From UBA5704 sp036380715 (lineage in GTDB: Bacteria; Acidobacteriota; Thermoanaerobaculia; Multivoradales; UBA5704): a stretch of 64,000 bases of DNA. The DNA lies in the NCBI GenBank assembly GCA_036380715.1, contig DASVEF010000255.1, positions 1 to 64,000 on the forward strand. Reading direction: 5' to 3'. Every line of letters begins with the position of its first letter. Positions within the stretch are counted from its first letter, which is position 1. The translations under genes and the position numbers were made by a program. The notes under the pieces are model-generated. The model saw nothing but the letters and a program-made list of their open reading frames with translations, did not search any database and had not been told where the DNA came from. Below, one piece after another: positions 52,625 to 62,108 of this stretch.

Positions 52625-54070
52625 TCACGCATGGCGCACAACCTCCGCACCCAGAGCCATCAGGGCGGACCGGTCCAGCTTCCCTCGCGGCGTCCGCGGC
52701 ATCTCCGGCACCAGGATCACGCTGCGCGGCACCTTGTGCGGCGCCAGGCGCTGCCGGCACCAGGCGAGGACCTCCTCGACCGAGACCCGGCCGGGGCGGC
52801 AGGCGATCACCGCGCGCAGCATCTCCCCGGACCTCTCCGGCATCGGCATTCCCAGCACCACCACCTCGTCGACGCCCGGCAGGTCGGCGAGCACCTCCTC
52901 GACCTCGCGCGGATTGACCTTCTTCCCCTTGATGTTGACCAGGTTGTCCAGACGGGCGCGCAGGACGAGCTCGCCGTCGCGCCACACGGCCAGGTCGCCG
53001 CCCACGAACCGGCCGTCCGCGAGCCGCGGATCGGGCTCGGGCAGGTAGTCAGACGCTACGGCTGGAGAATGGACGGTCACCACGCCCCCTCCATCCTGGG
53101 CATCGTCCGAGACCGGCTCCAGCACCACCCGCACCCCCTCGACGGGCGTGCCGACCGTCCCGCGCTCCCCCGCCCCGCCCTCGCGGTCGTAGCAGATGCC
53201 ACCGCACTCGCTGGCGCCGTAGAAGACGTGGACCGGCAATCCGTAGGTCTCGCGGAAGCGGCTGGCGGTCGCCGGCGCGAGCAGGGCGCCGGCGGTGAGC
53301 ACCAGCCGCAGGGAGGAGGGCCAGGCCGGCGTCTCGGAGATCCGCAGCAGGGCGTCCAGATAGGCGGGGACCGTGGGGAAGACCGTGGCCTCCGCCTGCC
53401 GGGCCGCGGCCAGAGGGTCGAACAGCGTGCTCTCCTCGGGGAGGACCAGGACCGCGCCGCGGACCAGGGCGGTGACGGCCAGGCTCGACAGGCCGTAGGA
53501 ATGAGACAGGGGGATCGCCGTCAGAAGCCGGTCGTCGTCCCGAATGCCCATGGTCGCCGCCAGGGCGGCCTCGTCGGCGGCCAGCGCCTCGGCCGGCGTC
53601 GCGATCCCGCGCGGCATCCCGGTCGAGCCCGAGGTGAGCTTCACCACGGCCACGTCAGGCAGAAGCGGCAGGGGAGGCGCGGCCTCCTCCAGATTCCGGG
53701 CGTCCTCCAGCGACCAGTCGTCCGGCCCCTCGGGCCAGCCGGTGCGGCAGCGGAGCAGGGCCGCGGCGCCGAGCCCGCGCACGATGCGCCGGCTCTCGGC
53801 CTCGGGCGTCTGGCCATCCATGAGGAGGGCGGCGAGACCGGCGCGGCGCAGGGCGACCAGCGAGGCGAGGAACCCCGGCCCGTTCGCGGCCACCAGACCG
53901 GCCACCGAGCCCGGCGGAAGGCCGAGCCTGGAGAGGACCGAGCCGGCGGCCCGGGCCAGGGCATCGACGTCGCCGCGGGTGGCCCGGCGCTCCGGGGAGA
54001 CCACCAGCGGGGCGAGAGGGTCCTGCCGGGCAAGTCGTTCGAAAGACTGGAGGATAGAGTCCTGGGGCAT
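52625..54070 (-). CDS. AMP-binding acyl/aryl ligase (ANL superfamily)
   Basis: 481-aa adenylating enzyme. A3 motif VKLTSGSTGMPRG, A5 FYGASECGGICYD, A7 GRFVGGDLAVW, A8 RLDNLVNIKGKKVNPREVEE and A10 PRTPRGKLDRSAL with the catalytic Lys. Without a fused carrier, it should activate a starter acid (aryl or acyl) and load the stand-alone ACP encoded divergently at 54307. Equivalent in type to the AMP ligase of aryl-polyene clusters. Start ATG 54070 faces a 236-bp divergent promoter region. Confidence 0.9.
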   Translation of the reverse strand: MPQDSILQSFERLARQDPLAPLVVSPERRATRGDVDALARAAGSVLSRLGLPPGSVAGLVAANGPGFLASLVALRRAGLAALLMDGQTPEAESRRIVRGLGAAALLRCRTGWPEGPDDWSLEDARNLEEAAPPLPLLPDVAVVKLTSGSTGMPRGIATPAEALAADEAALAATMGIRDDDRLLTAIPLSHSYGLSSLAVTALVRGAVLVLPEESTLFDPLAAARQAEATVFPTVPAYLDALLRISETPAWPSSLRLVLTAGALLAPATASRFRETYGLPVHVFYGASECGGICYDREGGAGERGTVGTPVEGVRVVLEPVSDDAQDGGGVVTVHSPAVASDYLPEPDPRLADGRFVGGDLAVWRDGELVLRARLDNLVNIKGKKVNPREVEEVLADLPGVDEVVVLGMPMPERSGEMLRAVIACRPGRVSVEEVLAWCRQRLAPHKVPRSVILVPEMPRTPRGKLDRSALMALGAEVVRHA

Positions 54071-54306
54071 GCGGAGCGCGTCTCGAGGTCGCCGGACAGC
54101 CGATCATACCAGGACGCCCTTGGAGAGGTTTGTCCGGAAATTTGCCACCGCACCCATGCGCACGCTAGCATGGAAGACCCGGTGCGCCGAGATCTCGCGG
54201 GCGGATGGCACAGTGGAATGCCCAGGTGCGGCGGCGGTGTTGCGTCTCGTGCCCCCGGCTCCTGAGGAGCACGGGGATACCACTGGGGGGCCAGAGGTTT
54301 TCTTTT

Positions 54307-54567
54307 ATGTCGGAAGTCATCGCGGTCCCGAACAGGATCAAGCGTCTCATCGTCGAAAGCCTGCATCTCGAGGGGATCAGGCCCGAGATGATCGAAGACG
54401 AGGCTCCGCTTTTCGGCGAAGGTCTCGGGCTCGACTCGGTCGACGCCCTGGAGCTGGTCGTCGCCCTGGAGAAGGAGTTCGGGATCAAGATCAAGAGCCA
54501 GGAGCTGGGCCGCGAGGTCTTCTCCTCCGTATCGAGCCTGTCGCAGTTCATCGAGGGACGAACCTAG
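54307..54567 (+). CDS. Acyl carrier protein
   Basis: 86-aa ACP. The phosphopantetheine site is FGEGLGLDSVDALELVVALE with Ser44; helices I and IV are normal. It is a dedicated carrier outside the usual fab operon and begins the plus-strand half of the lipid/polyene locus. ATG 54307 is set by ACP length; AGAGG precedes it at a slightly long distance. Confidence 0.92.
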   Translation: MSEVIAVPNRIKRLIVESLHLEGIRPEMIEDEAPLFGEGLGLDSVDALELVVALEKEFGIKIKSQELGREVFSSVSSLSQFIEGRT

Positions 54568-54591
54568 GGTCCAGGACGGGGGTCTCTCCGC

Positions 54592-55890
54592 ATGGGACAT
54601 GAGATGGCGGCCGGCCCGGTCCGCCGCGTTGTGGTGAGCGGCATCGGCGCCGTCAGCGGCCTCGGGTGGGGTGCGGAGGCCCTCTGGGAAGGGCTGCGCT
54701 CGGGACGCACGGCGATCCAGCCCTTCCGCCGCTTCGATCACACACTGCACCGCACCCACCTGGCGGCCGAGGCCGCCGATCCCCCGGCCGACTTCATCCG
54801 CAGCGTTCCCGGCTGGCAGCGCCTCAGCGTGGCCGACCGGTTCGCGCTCTTCGCCGCCCTGGAGGCGGTGCGCCAGGCCGGGATCGAGACTCCGTTCCAT
54901 CTCCACGGAGACGCCCCAGTCGGGCAAGTCGGGCTCTGGTTCGGCAGCAGCACCGGCGCCATGTTCGAAGCCGAGTCCTTCTTCCACGCCTTTGTGACCG
55001 ACCGGCGGCGTTCGCGCCTGCGCGACCTCGCCTCGCATCAGGTCAACGGCCCTGGGGACGCGGTCGCCCGCCACCTCGGCGTGACCGGGCCGGTGCAGAC
55101 GGTCTCCTCGGCCTGCGCCTCGGGCGCCCTGGCGCTGGGCGCGGCCTTGGCGGCGGTCCGCTCCGGCGAGGTGGACGTGGCCATCGCCGGCGGCTCCGAC
55201 TCCCTCTGCCAGCTCACCTACGCCGGCTTCAACGCCCTGCGCTCGGTCGACGAGGTCCCCTGCCGCCCGTTCCGCGGCAGCCGCGCCGGCATGTCGTTCG
55301 GCGAAGGGGCGGCCGTCCTGGTTTTGGAGCCGCTGGAACGGGTGCTGGCCCGGGGGGGCAGGCCGCTCGCCGAATTCTGCGGCGCCGGAGCGTCCTGCGA
55401 CGCCCATCACATGACCGCGCCGGATCCCAGCGGAGTGGGCGCCGCGGCCGCCCTCTCGGCGGCTCTGCGCGACGCCGGGCTTCCCGCCGAGGCCGTGGGC
55501 TTCGTCAACGCCCACGGCACGGGCACGCCGCTCAATGACGCGGCCGAGTGGAACGCCCTGCGGCGGGTCTTCGGCGACAGGGCGGGCGAGATTCCGGTGG
55601 TCGCGACCAAGGCGCTGCTCGGGCACCTGCTCGGCTCCGCCGGAGCGATCGAAGCGGTAGCGACCATCCTCTGCCTGCTCCATGGCGAGCTGCATCCGGT
55701 CCCCACCTGCCAGGAGGCGTCCGCCCTGGCCTCTGAAGAGACTTCGGACCTCCCCGTGAACCTGGTCCTCGACCGTCCGCTCCCACTACCCCCCCTGCCC
55801 GACACCCGGGCCGCGGTCTCGACCAGCCTGGCGTTCGGCGGATCGAACGCCGCTCTCGTCTTCTCGCGGTGGGTGGGCCCGGCCGCTTGA
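54592..55890 (+). CDS. Beta-ketoacyl-ACP synthase II-type, catalytic
   Basis: 432-aa FabF-like ketosynthase with intact Cys-His-His triad: Cys175 in VSSACASGAL, His308 in NAHGTGTPLND, and Lys340/His345 in ATKALLGHLLGSAG. It catalyses decarboxylative elongation on the cluster ACP. Two in-frame starts are possible, ATG 54592 and ATG 54604. The stop overlaps the next gene's TTG start (TTGA), implying coupled synthesis with the Cys-less partner. Confidence 0.92.
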   Translation: MGHEMAAGPVRRVVVSGIGAVSGLGWGAEALWEGLRSGRTAIQPFRRFDHTLHRTHLAAEAADPPADFIRSVPGWQRLSVADRFALFAALEAVRQAGIETPFHLHGDAPVGQVGLWFGSSTGAMFEAESFFHAFVTDRRRSRLRDLASHQVNGPGDAVARHLGVTGPVQTVSSACASGALALGAALAAVRSGEVDVAIAGGSDSLCQLTYAGFNALRSVDEVPCRPFRGSRAGMSFGEGAAVLVLEPLERVLARGGRPLAEFCGAGASCDAHHMTAPDPSGVGAAAALSAALRDAGLPAEAVGFVNAHGTGTPLNDAAEWNALRRVFGDRAGEIPVVATKALLGHLLGSAGAIEAVATILCLLHGELHPVPTCQEASALASEETSDLPVNLVLDRPLPLPPLPDTRAAVSTSLAFGGSNAALVFSRWVGPAA

Positions 55891-57116
55891 GCCGCGCGGT
55901 CCTCGTCACCGGGCTGGGGACCGTTGGCGCCTACGGCTGCGGCGGCGACAGCCTGCGGCGGCTCCTAGCCTCTTCCGATCCCTCCCCCCTGCTCTCCGAG
56001 GTCGACCGCTCCGCGGGCTACCACGCCGAGGGCGGCGCCCGGCTCGCCTTCCTGACCCGGGGCGTGAGCCTCGTCGAGCACGTGGCGCCTGGCGAGGCCC
56101 GGCGCATGAGCCCGCCCTCCAAGCTCGCCGTGGCCGCGGCCCGCATGGCCCTCCGCTGCGCCGGGTTCGCGGACGCCCGCTGCGACCGGGAGGAGACGGC
56201 CGTGGTGATCGCCACGGCGTTCGGCCCCTCCTCCTATTCCGAGGCCCTGCTCAGACAGATCCTCTTCGAAGGGCCGGAGTCGACGTCGCCGTTCTACTTC
56301 ACCGAGAGCGTAGCCAACGCGCCCGCGGCCCAGGTCGCGATCCTCTGCCGGGCGCGCGGCCCGAGCGTGACGATCTGCCAGCGCGAAGCCGGAGCGCTCC
56401 AGGCCGTGGCCCAGGGCGCCGCCGACGTGCTCTCCGGCCGTGCTCCGCGCTCTCTCGCCGGCTCCGTCGAGGAGATGACGCCGCTGCTCCACGCCCTGCT
56501 CGACCGCTTCGGCGCTCTGGCGCGCCCCGACGAGGACGGCGAGGAGGCCGCGCGCCCCTTCGACCGCCGCCGCGACGGCTTCCTGGCCTCCGAAGGCGCG
56601 ACGATGCTGCTGCTGGAGGACGAGGAAAGCGCCGGCGAGCGGGGGGGCCGCGCCCTGGCGCGCGTGCTCGCCTGGGGGAGCGCCTTCGATCCGACCGCCT
56701 CGCAGACCGGTTGGGGCACGGGACACACCCATCTCGCCCGCTCGCTGCGCCGCTGCCTGGAGCGCGCCGGGCTGAGGATTGAAGATATCGACCGCATCGT
56801 CTCCGGCGCCTCCGGCTCGCGCGGCGGCGACCGGCTGGAAGCGCTGACCCTGCGCGCCGCCTGGGGCGACCGCCCGCTGCCGCCGGTCCTCGCGCCCAAG
56901 GCGGCGGTGGGGGAGTACGGCGGCGGATTCCTGGGCGCCGCGGTGCTGGCCGCGGCCGGGAGCTGCTTCGGCCCGGCCGCCGGCTTCCAGGAGCCCGATC
57001 CCGAGCTCGGGATCGCCCTGCACGACGGCTCCCCCCTGCCGCGCCCGTCCACCGTCCTGGTTACCAGCCTCGCCGCCGGAGGCGCGGCCTCGTGGCTGGT
57101 GCTGGGATCGCCATAG
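55887..57116 (+). CDS. Ketosynthase-like protein lacking the active Cys (chain-length-factor-like)
   Basis: 409 aa from TTG 55887 (or 415 aa from GTG 55869). The thiolase fold is recognisable (AVLVTGLGTVGAYG, MSPPSKLAVAAARMAL, GFLASEGATMLLLED, KAAVGEYGGGFLGAAVLAA), but the nucleophile loop reads VTICQREAGAL, giving Glu where the partner has Cys. The His motifs are also altered (SGASGSRGGD in place of NAHGTGT). It should not condense chains itself; as in type II PKS and aryl-polyene systems it probably dimerises with the active KS and shapes chain length. Sits directly downstream of that KS. Confidence 0.87.
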   Translation: MSRAVLVTGLGTVGAYGCGGDSLRRLLASSDPSPLLSEVDRSAGYHAEGGARLAFLTRGVSLVEHVAPGEARRMSPPSKLAVAAARMALRCAGFADARCDREETAVVIATAFGPSSYSEALLRQILFEGPESTSPFYFTESVANAPAAQVAILCRARGPSVTICQREAGALQAVAQGAADVLSGRAPRSLAGSVEEMTPLLHALLDRFGALARPDEDGEEAARPFDRRRDGFLASEGATMLLLEDEESAGERGGRALARVLAWGSAFDPTASQTGWGTGHTHLARSLRRCLERAGLRIEDIDRIVSGASGSRGGDRLEALTLRAAWGDRPLPPVLAPKAAVGEYGGGFLGAAVLAAAGSCFGPAAGFQEPDPELGIALHDGSPLPRPSTVLVTSLAAGGAASWLVLGSP

Positions 57117-57127
57117 AATCCCACTCC

Positions 57128-57844
57128 ATGAGCGCCACGATGAGGACAACGGAGCTCCGCGTCGCCGCCGCCATCCCCGCCTACCAGGCCGCGCCGTCCG
57201 TCGGCGGCGTGGTACGGGGCGCCCTCCAGCTCCTCCCCGAGGTGCTGGTGATCGATGACGGATCGACCGACGCCACGGCCGAAGAGGCCGGGCGGGCGGG
57301 GGCGCGGGTGGTCTCGTTCTCCTGCAACCGGGGCAAGGGGGCGGCCCTGCATGCGGCCTTCGACGACCTGTTCGGCCGTGGCTACGACGGCGTGATCACC
57401 CTCGACGCCGACGGCCAACACCTGCCTGAGGAGATCCCCAAGCTGCTCGCGGCCGTGGCCGGGGGGGGCGACCTGATCCTCGGAGTGCGCGATCACCTGT
57501 TCGGCGAGATGAGCGCCGTTCGCCGCGCCAGCAACCGGCTCTCGTCCAAGGCCATCTCCTTCGCCGCCGGGCAGCGGCTGAACGACATCCAGACCGGTTT
57601 CCGCTTCTACAGCCGCCGCCTCGTCGAGACGGTCGGTTTCCCCGAAGCGCGCTTCGAGGCCGAGAGCGCGGTGGTGGTGCGGGCGGCGCGGCGCGGTTTC
57701 CACGTGGTCACCGTGCCCGTGCGCCTGGGCTTCGCGGACGGCCGGACCACCAGCCATTACCGTCCCCTGCTCGACAGTCTGAGGATCGCCGGCGCGGTCA
57801 CCCGCGCCCGGCTGGAGATGCTGGGATGGGCACGGTCCTCGTAA
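57128..57844 (+). CDS. Glycosyltransferase family 2 (dolichyl-phosphate-mannose-synthase-like)
   Basis: 238-aa GT-A enzyme with AAAIPAYQA, VLVIDDGSTDAT (Asp43-Asp48 nucleotide site), the DxD-type LDADGQHLPEEI and the QTGFRFYSRR acceptor loop. No C-terminal membrane segments, so a peripheral cytoplasmic enzyme. In aryl-polyene loci a GT2 domain is fused to a LpxL-like acyltransferase; here the acyltransferase is separate at 61124. It overlaps the reductase gene by 19 nt. Confidence 0.9.
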   Translation: MSATMRTTELRVAAAIPAYQAAPSVGGVVRGALQLLPEVLVIDDGSTDATAEEAGRAGARVVSFSCNRGKGAALHAAFDDLFGRGYDGVITLDADGQHLPEEIPKLLAAVAGGGDLILGVRDHLFGEMSAVRRASNRLSSKAISFAAGQRLNDIQTGFRFYSRRLVETVGFPEARFEAESAVVVRAARRGFHVVTVPVRLGFADGRTTSHYRPLLDSLRIAGAVTRARLEMLGWARSS

Positions 57845-58563
57845 CCGGCGGTACCCGCGGCATCGGCCGGGCGATCGTCGAGGCCCTGCTCGCGGAGACC
57901 GCGGAGCCCTCGGAACGCCGAGTGGCCTTCACCTGGCGCTCGGAGGAGGCCGCCGCGCGGGAGATCGAAGACGCTTCGCGAGGGCGGGCGCGCGCCTTCC
58001 AGCTCGACCTGCTCGACCGCGCCCGGCCGGACGACGTGGTCGCCGAGGCCGAGGAGGCGCTGGGGCCGATCGAAGGGCTGGTCAACAACGCGGGCGTCCG
58101 CCGCGAGTCGCTGCTCGCGCTGACCTCGGACGACGACTGGGACGCGGTCGTCGACACCAACCTGGGCGGCCTCTTCCGCTGCTGCCGGGCGGTGCTGCGG
58201 GGGATGATGGTGCGGCGGCGCGGCGCAATCGTCAACGTCGCCTCGCTCTCCGCCTTCCACGGCGTGGCCGGCCAGGCCGCCTACGCCGCCTCCAAGGCCG
58301 GCATCCTCGGCCTCACCCGCTCGCTGGCGCGCGAGGTGGGCAAGCGAGGAGTGCGCGTCAACGCCGTCGTGCCCGGGTTCGTGGCCACCGACCTGACCGC
58401 GGGCCTGCCGCAATCGGCGGTCGATCGCCTGCGCGCCGGCGAGTGCCTGCCCGGCGGCGCCAGCGCGGGCTCGGTCGCCGACGCCGTGCTGTTCCTGCTC
58501 TCCGACCGCGCCGCCGCGATCACCGGCCAGACCCTGGTGGTGGACGCGGGGGCGTCGGCCTGA
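57826..58563 (+). CDS. SDR-family 3-oxoacyl-ACP reductase (FabG-like)
   Basis: 245-aa short-chain dehydrogenase. Cofactor motif TGGTRGIG (7-14), NNAG (87-90), catalytic Ser near 140, Tyr153 and Lys157 (AYAASK), and VVPGFVATDL. Expected reaction: NADPH reduction of the beta-keto group on the cluster ACP after each condensation. A dehydratase, needed for polyene formation, is not encoded in the window. Confidence 0.92.
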   Translation: MGTVLVTGGTRGIGRAIVEALLAETAEPSERRVAFTWRSEEAAAREIEDASRGRARAFQLDLLDRARPDDVVAEAEEALGPIEGLVNNAGVRRESLLALTSDDDWDAVVDTNLGGLFRCCRAVLRGMMVRRRGAIVNVASLSAFHGVAGQAAYAASKAGILGLTRSLAREVGKRGVRVNAVVPGFVATDLTAGLPQSAVDRLRAGECLPGGASAGSVADAVLFLLSDRAAAITGQTLVVDAGASA

Positions 58564-58584
58564 GCCGGGCTCCGGTCGATCTCC

Positions 58585-61071
58585 ATGGCGCTCGCCACCC
58601 GTCTCGCCGCCGCGATCCTCCGCCGTCCGCGGATCGTCCTCGCCGTCTCCCTGGCCGCGACGCTGGTGGCCCTCGTCCCGGCTTCCCGCTTCCGCGTGGA
58701 CGCGAACCTCGCCTCCCTGCTGCCGGAACGGGCTCCGGCCGCGGAGGACTACCGGGTCTTCCTGGAGACCTTCGGCGGCTTCGAGAAGGTCTTTGTGCTG
58801 GTGCGCTCGCCCGGGACCCGGCTGGAAGACCCGGCGCCGCTGATCGACGCGGCCGAGTCGCTCGCGGCGATCCTCGGCCGGAGCCCCGAGGTGGCGGAGG
58901 CCCGCTCCGGTATTACCGAGGAAGACGAGCGGTTCTTCCTCGAATACGTCGGCCCCCGCATGCCCCTGCTGATGGGTGGAGACTGGCGCTCCGAGCTCGC
59001 TCCGCGGCTCGAGCCCGAGGCCATCCGCCGGCGGGTCGCGGCCATGCGGCAGGCGATGCGCGGCCCGGCCGGCGCGGTCGAGGCGCAGCTCTTCAAGGCC
59101 GATCCGCTCGGGCTCTCCGAAGGGATGATCGCCCGCGCCTCGGCCTCGCTGCCCGTGGAGCCGCTGAGCGGCGCGTTCCTGTCGCGCGAGGGGGACGCGA
59201 CCCTGGTGATCCTCACGCCGTCGCGGGCGGAGATCGACCCCGCGGGTGGGCGCGCCCTGCTCGCCGACCTGGAGAAGGCGTACGCCCAGGTGCGGCGGGA
59301 GTCCGGCATCCCCCTGGAATTCGACGCCGTGGGCGGGCCGATCTACGCGGCCCAGGACGAGGCCCTGCTGCGCTCCGACCTCACCCGGACGTCGCTGGCG
59401 TCGGCCACGGGCGTGCTGGTCCTACTGCTGCTCGGCTTCGGCGGCGGCTTCATCCCGGCGGTGATCCTGGCGTCGGTGATCGCCGGCCTGATCTGGACCG
59501 CCGCCGTGGCCGCGCTCTGGCTCGGCAGCATCTCGGTGGTCGGCGTGGGGTTCGCCGCCGCCCTGGTGGGCATGGGGGTCGAGTACGGCATCCACGCCGG
59601 CGCCCGTTTCCGCCAGCTCCGGCTGGAGGGGCGCGAGCCGGCCCTGGCGCTCGCCGGGACCTTCCGCGATCCGGGGCCGGGGATCGTCTCCTCCGCGCTG
59701 ACCACCGCCGCCGGCCTCGGCGCGCTCTGCCTGGCGCACTTCCGGCCGCTCCGCGAGCTGGGCCAGGTGCTCACCGTGGGTGTGCTGGTGACCCTGGTGA
59801 CCACGGCCACACTGGGCGCCTCGCTGCTGCTGGCGCTGCCGGGCGGATCGCGGGTGCGCACGCCCAGGCTCTGGCTGCGCTTCGGCTTCCCGGCGCTGAA
59901 AGCGGTCGTGGGCCAGGCCACCCGCCGCCCGCTCGTCACCTTGGGGATGGCCGCGCTCCTCTCGACCCTCTCGGTCTGGGGCGTCTCCCGCCTCGACCTG
60001 AGCACCGACCTGCGCTCCCTCCGCCCGGAGGACCACCCTTCGCTGCGCGCCGAAGAGTTGCTGGTGGAGAAATTCGCCGTCGGGCTCGACACGTTCACTG
60101 TAATCGCCCGGGGGCGCGATCTCGGCGAGGCGCTGGACCGGGCGGCCAAGGTCCGGCCGATCCTGGAGGCCCGCCTGGGACCCGAGGCGGAGATCACGAC
60201 GCCGTCCGACTGGCTCGTCCTGGGAGAGCGCCGGGCTCGGCGCCTGCGCGAGCTGAAGACCCTGCCACTGGAACGCGCCGCGGACGACTTCACGCGCGAG
60301 CTGACCGTCGCCGGCTTCAAGCTCGCCCCCTTCGCCCCGGGCCTGGACGTCCTGCGCGCCCTCGGAAGGGGGAAGGAGCCGGGCGTGCCCGCGCCGGAGG
60401 ACTGGCCACGCTGGATGTCCGAGCTGGTGAAGACCACCCCCGAGGGCGCGGCCGTGGCCGTCCACATCCGGGTGCCGCTGGGTCGTCTGGATCGGGCTTT
60501 TGCGGTCCCGGCGGAAGATCTGGCGCGGGATCTCGCCGCGGCCTCGCCGGGCCTGGCGCTCGCGTCGGTCCCCCGGGTGGGCGCCGAGCTGCGTGGCCTG
60601 GCCTTCCAGGACCTGCGGCGGTCGAGCGCCGTGGCTCTGGCCCTGGTCGCCCTCGTGGTGATCGTCTCCGTCCGCGGCCGGATGGCCGACGCGCTCCTCT
60701 CGGGGCTGCCGCTGGCCCTGGGCTGCCTGTGGACCTTCGGCCTCTGGGGCGCCTTCGGTGGGCACGTGGACATCCTGGCGATCTCGACGCTGCCGGTCCT
60801 CTTCGGCACCGGGATCGACCTCGGGGTCCACGCCGTCCACGGCGGGCGCGTGCGGCCGGAGACGGGAATCCGCGGCACGGTTGAAGAATCCGGGCTCGCG
60901 ATGCTGTTGATTACTTTGACGACGGGCGTGGGCTTCGGGAGCCTCGGCTCGTCGCGGGTCCCCGGCCTGCAGAACGCCGGGACCCTGGTCGCCTTGGGCG
61001 TCTCCGCCTGCCTCGTGGCCACCTTCCTGGTCCTGCCGGCGCTGGAGGCATTGTTCCGGAGGCGTGGATGA
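58585..61071 (+). CDS. MMPL/RND-family lipid exporter
   Basis: 828-aa RND-type transporter with the standard two-fold layout: helix, large periplasmic loop (~35-270), five helices, then again helix (~455-475), loop and five helices. Marks include RVDANLASLLPERAPA, ALVGMGVEYGIHAGARFRQL with the MMPL Asp/Glu relay region, RSLRPEDHPSLRA and LFGTGIDLGVHAVHGG. MMPL proteins move lipids or lipid-like products to the periplasm or outer membrane, as in hopanoid, mycolate and aryl-polyene export. Starts 21 bp after the reductase. Confidence 0.9.
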   Translation: MALATRLAAAILRRPRIVLAVSLAATLVALVPASRFRVDANLASLLPERAPAAEDYRVFLETFGGFEKVFVLVRSPGTRLEDPAPLIDAAESLAAILGRSPEVAEARSGITEEDERFFLEYVGPRMPLLMGGDWRSELAPRLEPEAIRRRVAAMRQAMRGPAGAVEAQLFKADPLGLSEGMIARASASLPVEPLSGAFLSREGDATLVILTPSRAEIDPAGGRALLADLEKAYAQVRRESGIPLEFDAVGGPIYAAQDEALLRSDLTRTSLASATGVLVLLLLGFGGGFIPAVILASVIAGLIWTAAVAALWLGSISVVGVGFAAALVGMGVEYGIHAGARFRQLRLEGREPALALAGTFRDPGPGIVSSALTTAAGLGALCLAHFRPLRELGQVLTVGVLVTLVTTATLGASLLLALPGGSRVRTPRLWLRFGFPALKAVVGQATRRPLVTLGMAALLSTLSVWGVSRLDLSTDLRSLRPEDHPSLRAEELLVEKFAVGLDTFTVIARGRDLGEALDRAAKVRPILEARLGPEAEITTPSDWLVLGERRARRLRELKTLPLERAADDFTRELTVAGFKLAPFAPGLDVLRALGRGKEPGVPAPEDWPRWMSELVKTTPEGAAVAVHIRVPLGRLDRAFAVPAEDLARDLAAASPGLALASVPRVGAELRGLAFQDLRRSSAVALALVALVVIVSVRGRMADALLSGLPLALGCLWTFGLWGAFGGHVDILAISTLPVLFGTGIDLGVHAVHGGRVRPETGIRGTVEESGLAMLLITLTTGVGFGSLGSSRVPGLQNAGTLVALGVSACLVATFLVLPALEALFRRRG

Positions 61072-61123
61072 GCGAAAATAGATAAGCTCCCGAGAGTCGG
61101 TAAGAAGTCGAGGTCTCTGTTTC

Positions 61124-62083
61124 ATGGAAGCTGTCGTCTCACGCAGAGCTGCGCCTCAGGCGCCTCCTCACGCTCCAGAAGCCGGCTGGGTCCGGCGTCT
61201 GCTCGGGCCGTTCTACGTCACGGCCGTCTTCTGGTTCCGCCTCCACCGTTTCGGAGTGAGGATACTCCCCTCCTGGGCCATGAGCCTGCTCATGCCCTTC
61301 TTCGTCGGCTTCTTCTTCGTCGCCCTGCGCAACATCCGGGCGGCGCTCGCGGCGAACCTGGTGCCGGTGCTCGGCCCTTGCGGCTGGTGGGAGCGCCAGC
61401 GCCGCATCTTCCGCAGCCTGTGGACCTTCTCCTGGTGCCTCTCGGAGCGCTACGAGCGGCTGAGCACCGAGCGCCAGTTCCTGGTCGGCGCCGAGGGGCT
61501 GGAGAACTGGAGGGAGCTGAATGCTTCGGGCAAGGGCTTCCTCCTGGTCACCGCGCACGTTGGGGCCTGGGAGGTGGGCTCGATGCTGCCCGCCTGCCAG
61601 GAGGCGCGCAAGGTCCACGTCGTCCGCGAGGCCGAGACCGATCCGAGGGCTCAGCGCTTCTTCGCGGACCTGATCCGCAAGGCCGGGGGAGACCTCTACA
61701 CGACGCACTTCGCCGAAGACCCGCAACTCGGCATGATCCTGCTCGACGCCTTGCGCGACGGCGAGATCGTGGCGCTCCAGGGTGACCGCCCGCGCTCGGG
61801 CGGCCGGACAGCGCGGATTACCCTCTTCGGGCGCTCTTTCCCGATGCCGGTCGGCCCTGCCATCCTGGCCCGCACCGCCGAAGTCCCCATCCTCCCGGTC
61901 TTCGTCTTCCGGGAAGGGCGCCTGCGCTACCGCTGCGCCATCCGTCCACCCATCCACGTGGCCAAGACCGCGAACCGTCACGCCGACCTGGAAGGGGCGA
62001 TGCAGCGGTTCACCGATGAGCTCCAGTGGGCCATCTCCCACCGGCCGCACCAGTGGTTCTGCTTCCGGAAGGTGTGGGAGTGA
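61124..62083 (+). CDS. LpxL/HtrB-type lysophospholipid acyltransferase
   Basis: 319-aa acyltransferase. Membrane-associated N-terminus (SWAMSLLMPFFVGFFFVAL), then the HX4E active motif in TAHVGAWEVG, a downstream VALQGDRPRSGGR and VPILPVFVFREGRLRYR. It would transfer an acyl group from ACP or CoA to a lipid or glycolipid. Last gene of the polyene-like locus. Its final ~28 codons are duplicated, in decayed form, at 62781-62860, after the toxin-antitoxin pair that follows. Confidence 0.9.
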   Translation: MEAVVSRRAAPQAPPHAPEAGWVRRLLGPFYVTAVFWFRLHRFGVRILPSWAMSLLMPFFVGFFFVALRNIRAALAANLVPVLGPCGWWERQRRIFRSLWTFSWCLSERYERLSTERQFLVGAEGLENWRELNASGKGFLLVTAHVGAWEVGSMLPACQEARKVHVVREAETDPRAQRFFADLIRKAGGDLYTTHFAEDPQLGMILLDALRDGEIVALQGDRPRSGGRTARITLFGRSFPMPVGPAILARTAEVPILPVFVFREGRLRYRCAIRPPIHVAKTANRHADLEGAMQRFTDELQWAISHRPHQWFCFRKVWE

Positions 62084-62108
62084 CGATCTGGAGTGAGATA
62101 ATGGAGCT

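Noticed and set aside
50530..62083. Primary fatty-acid (fab) operon
   Set aside because: FabD, FabH and FabZ are absent, while a Cys-less KS, AMP ligase, MMPL exporter, GT2 and acyltransferase are present, pointing to a specialised lipid locus.
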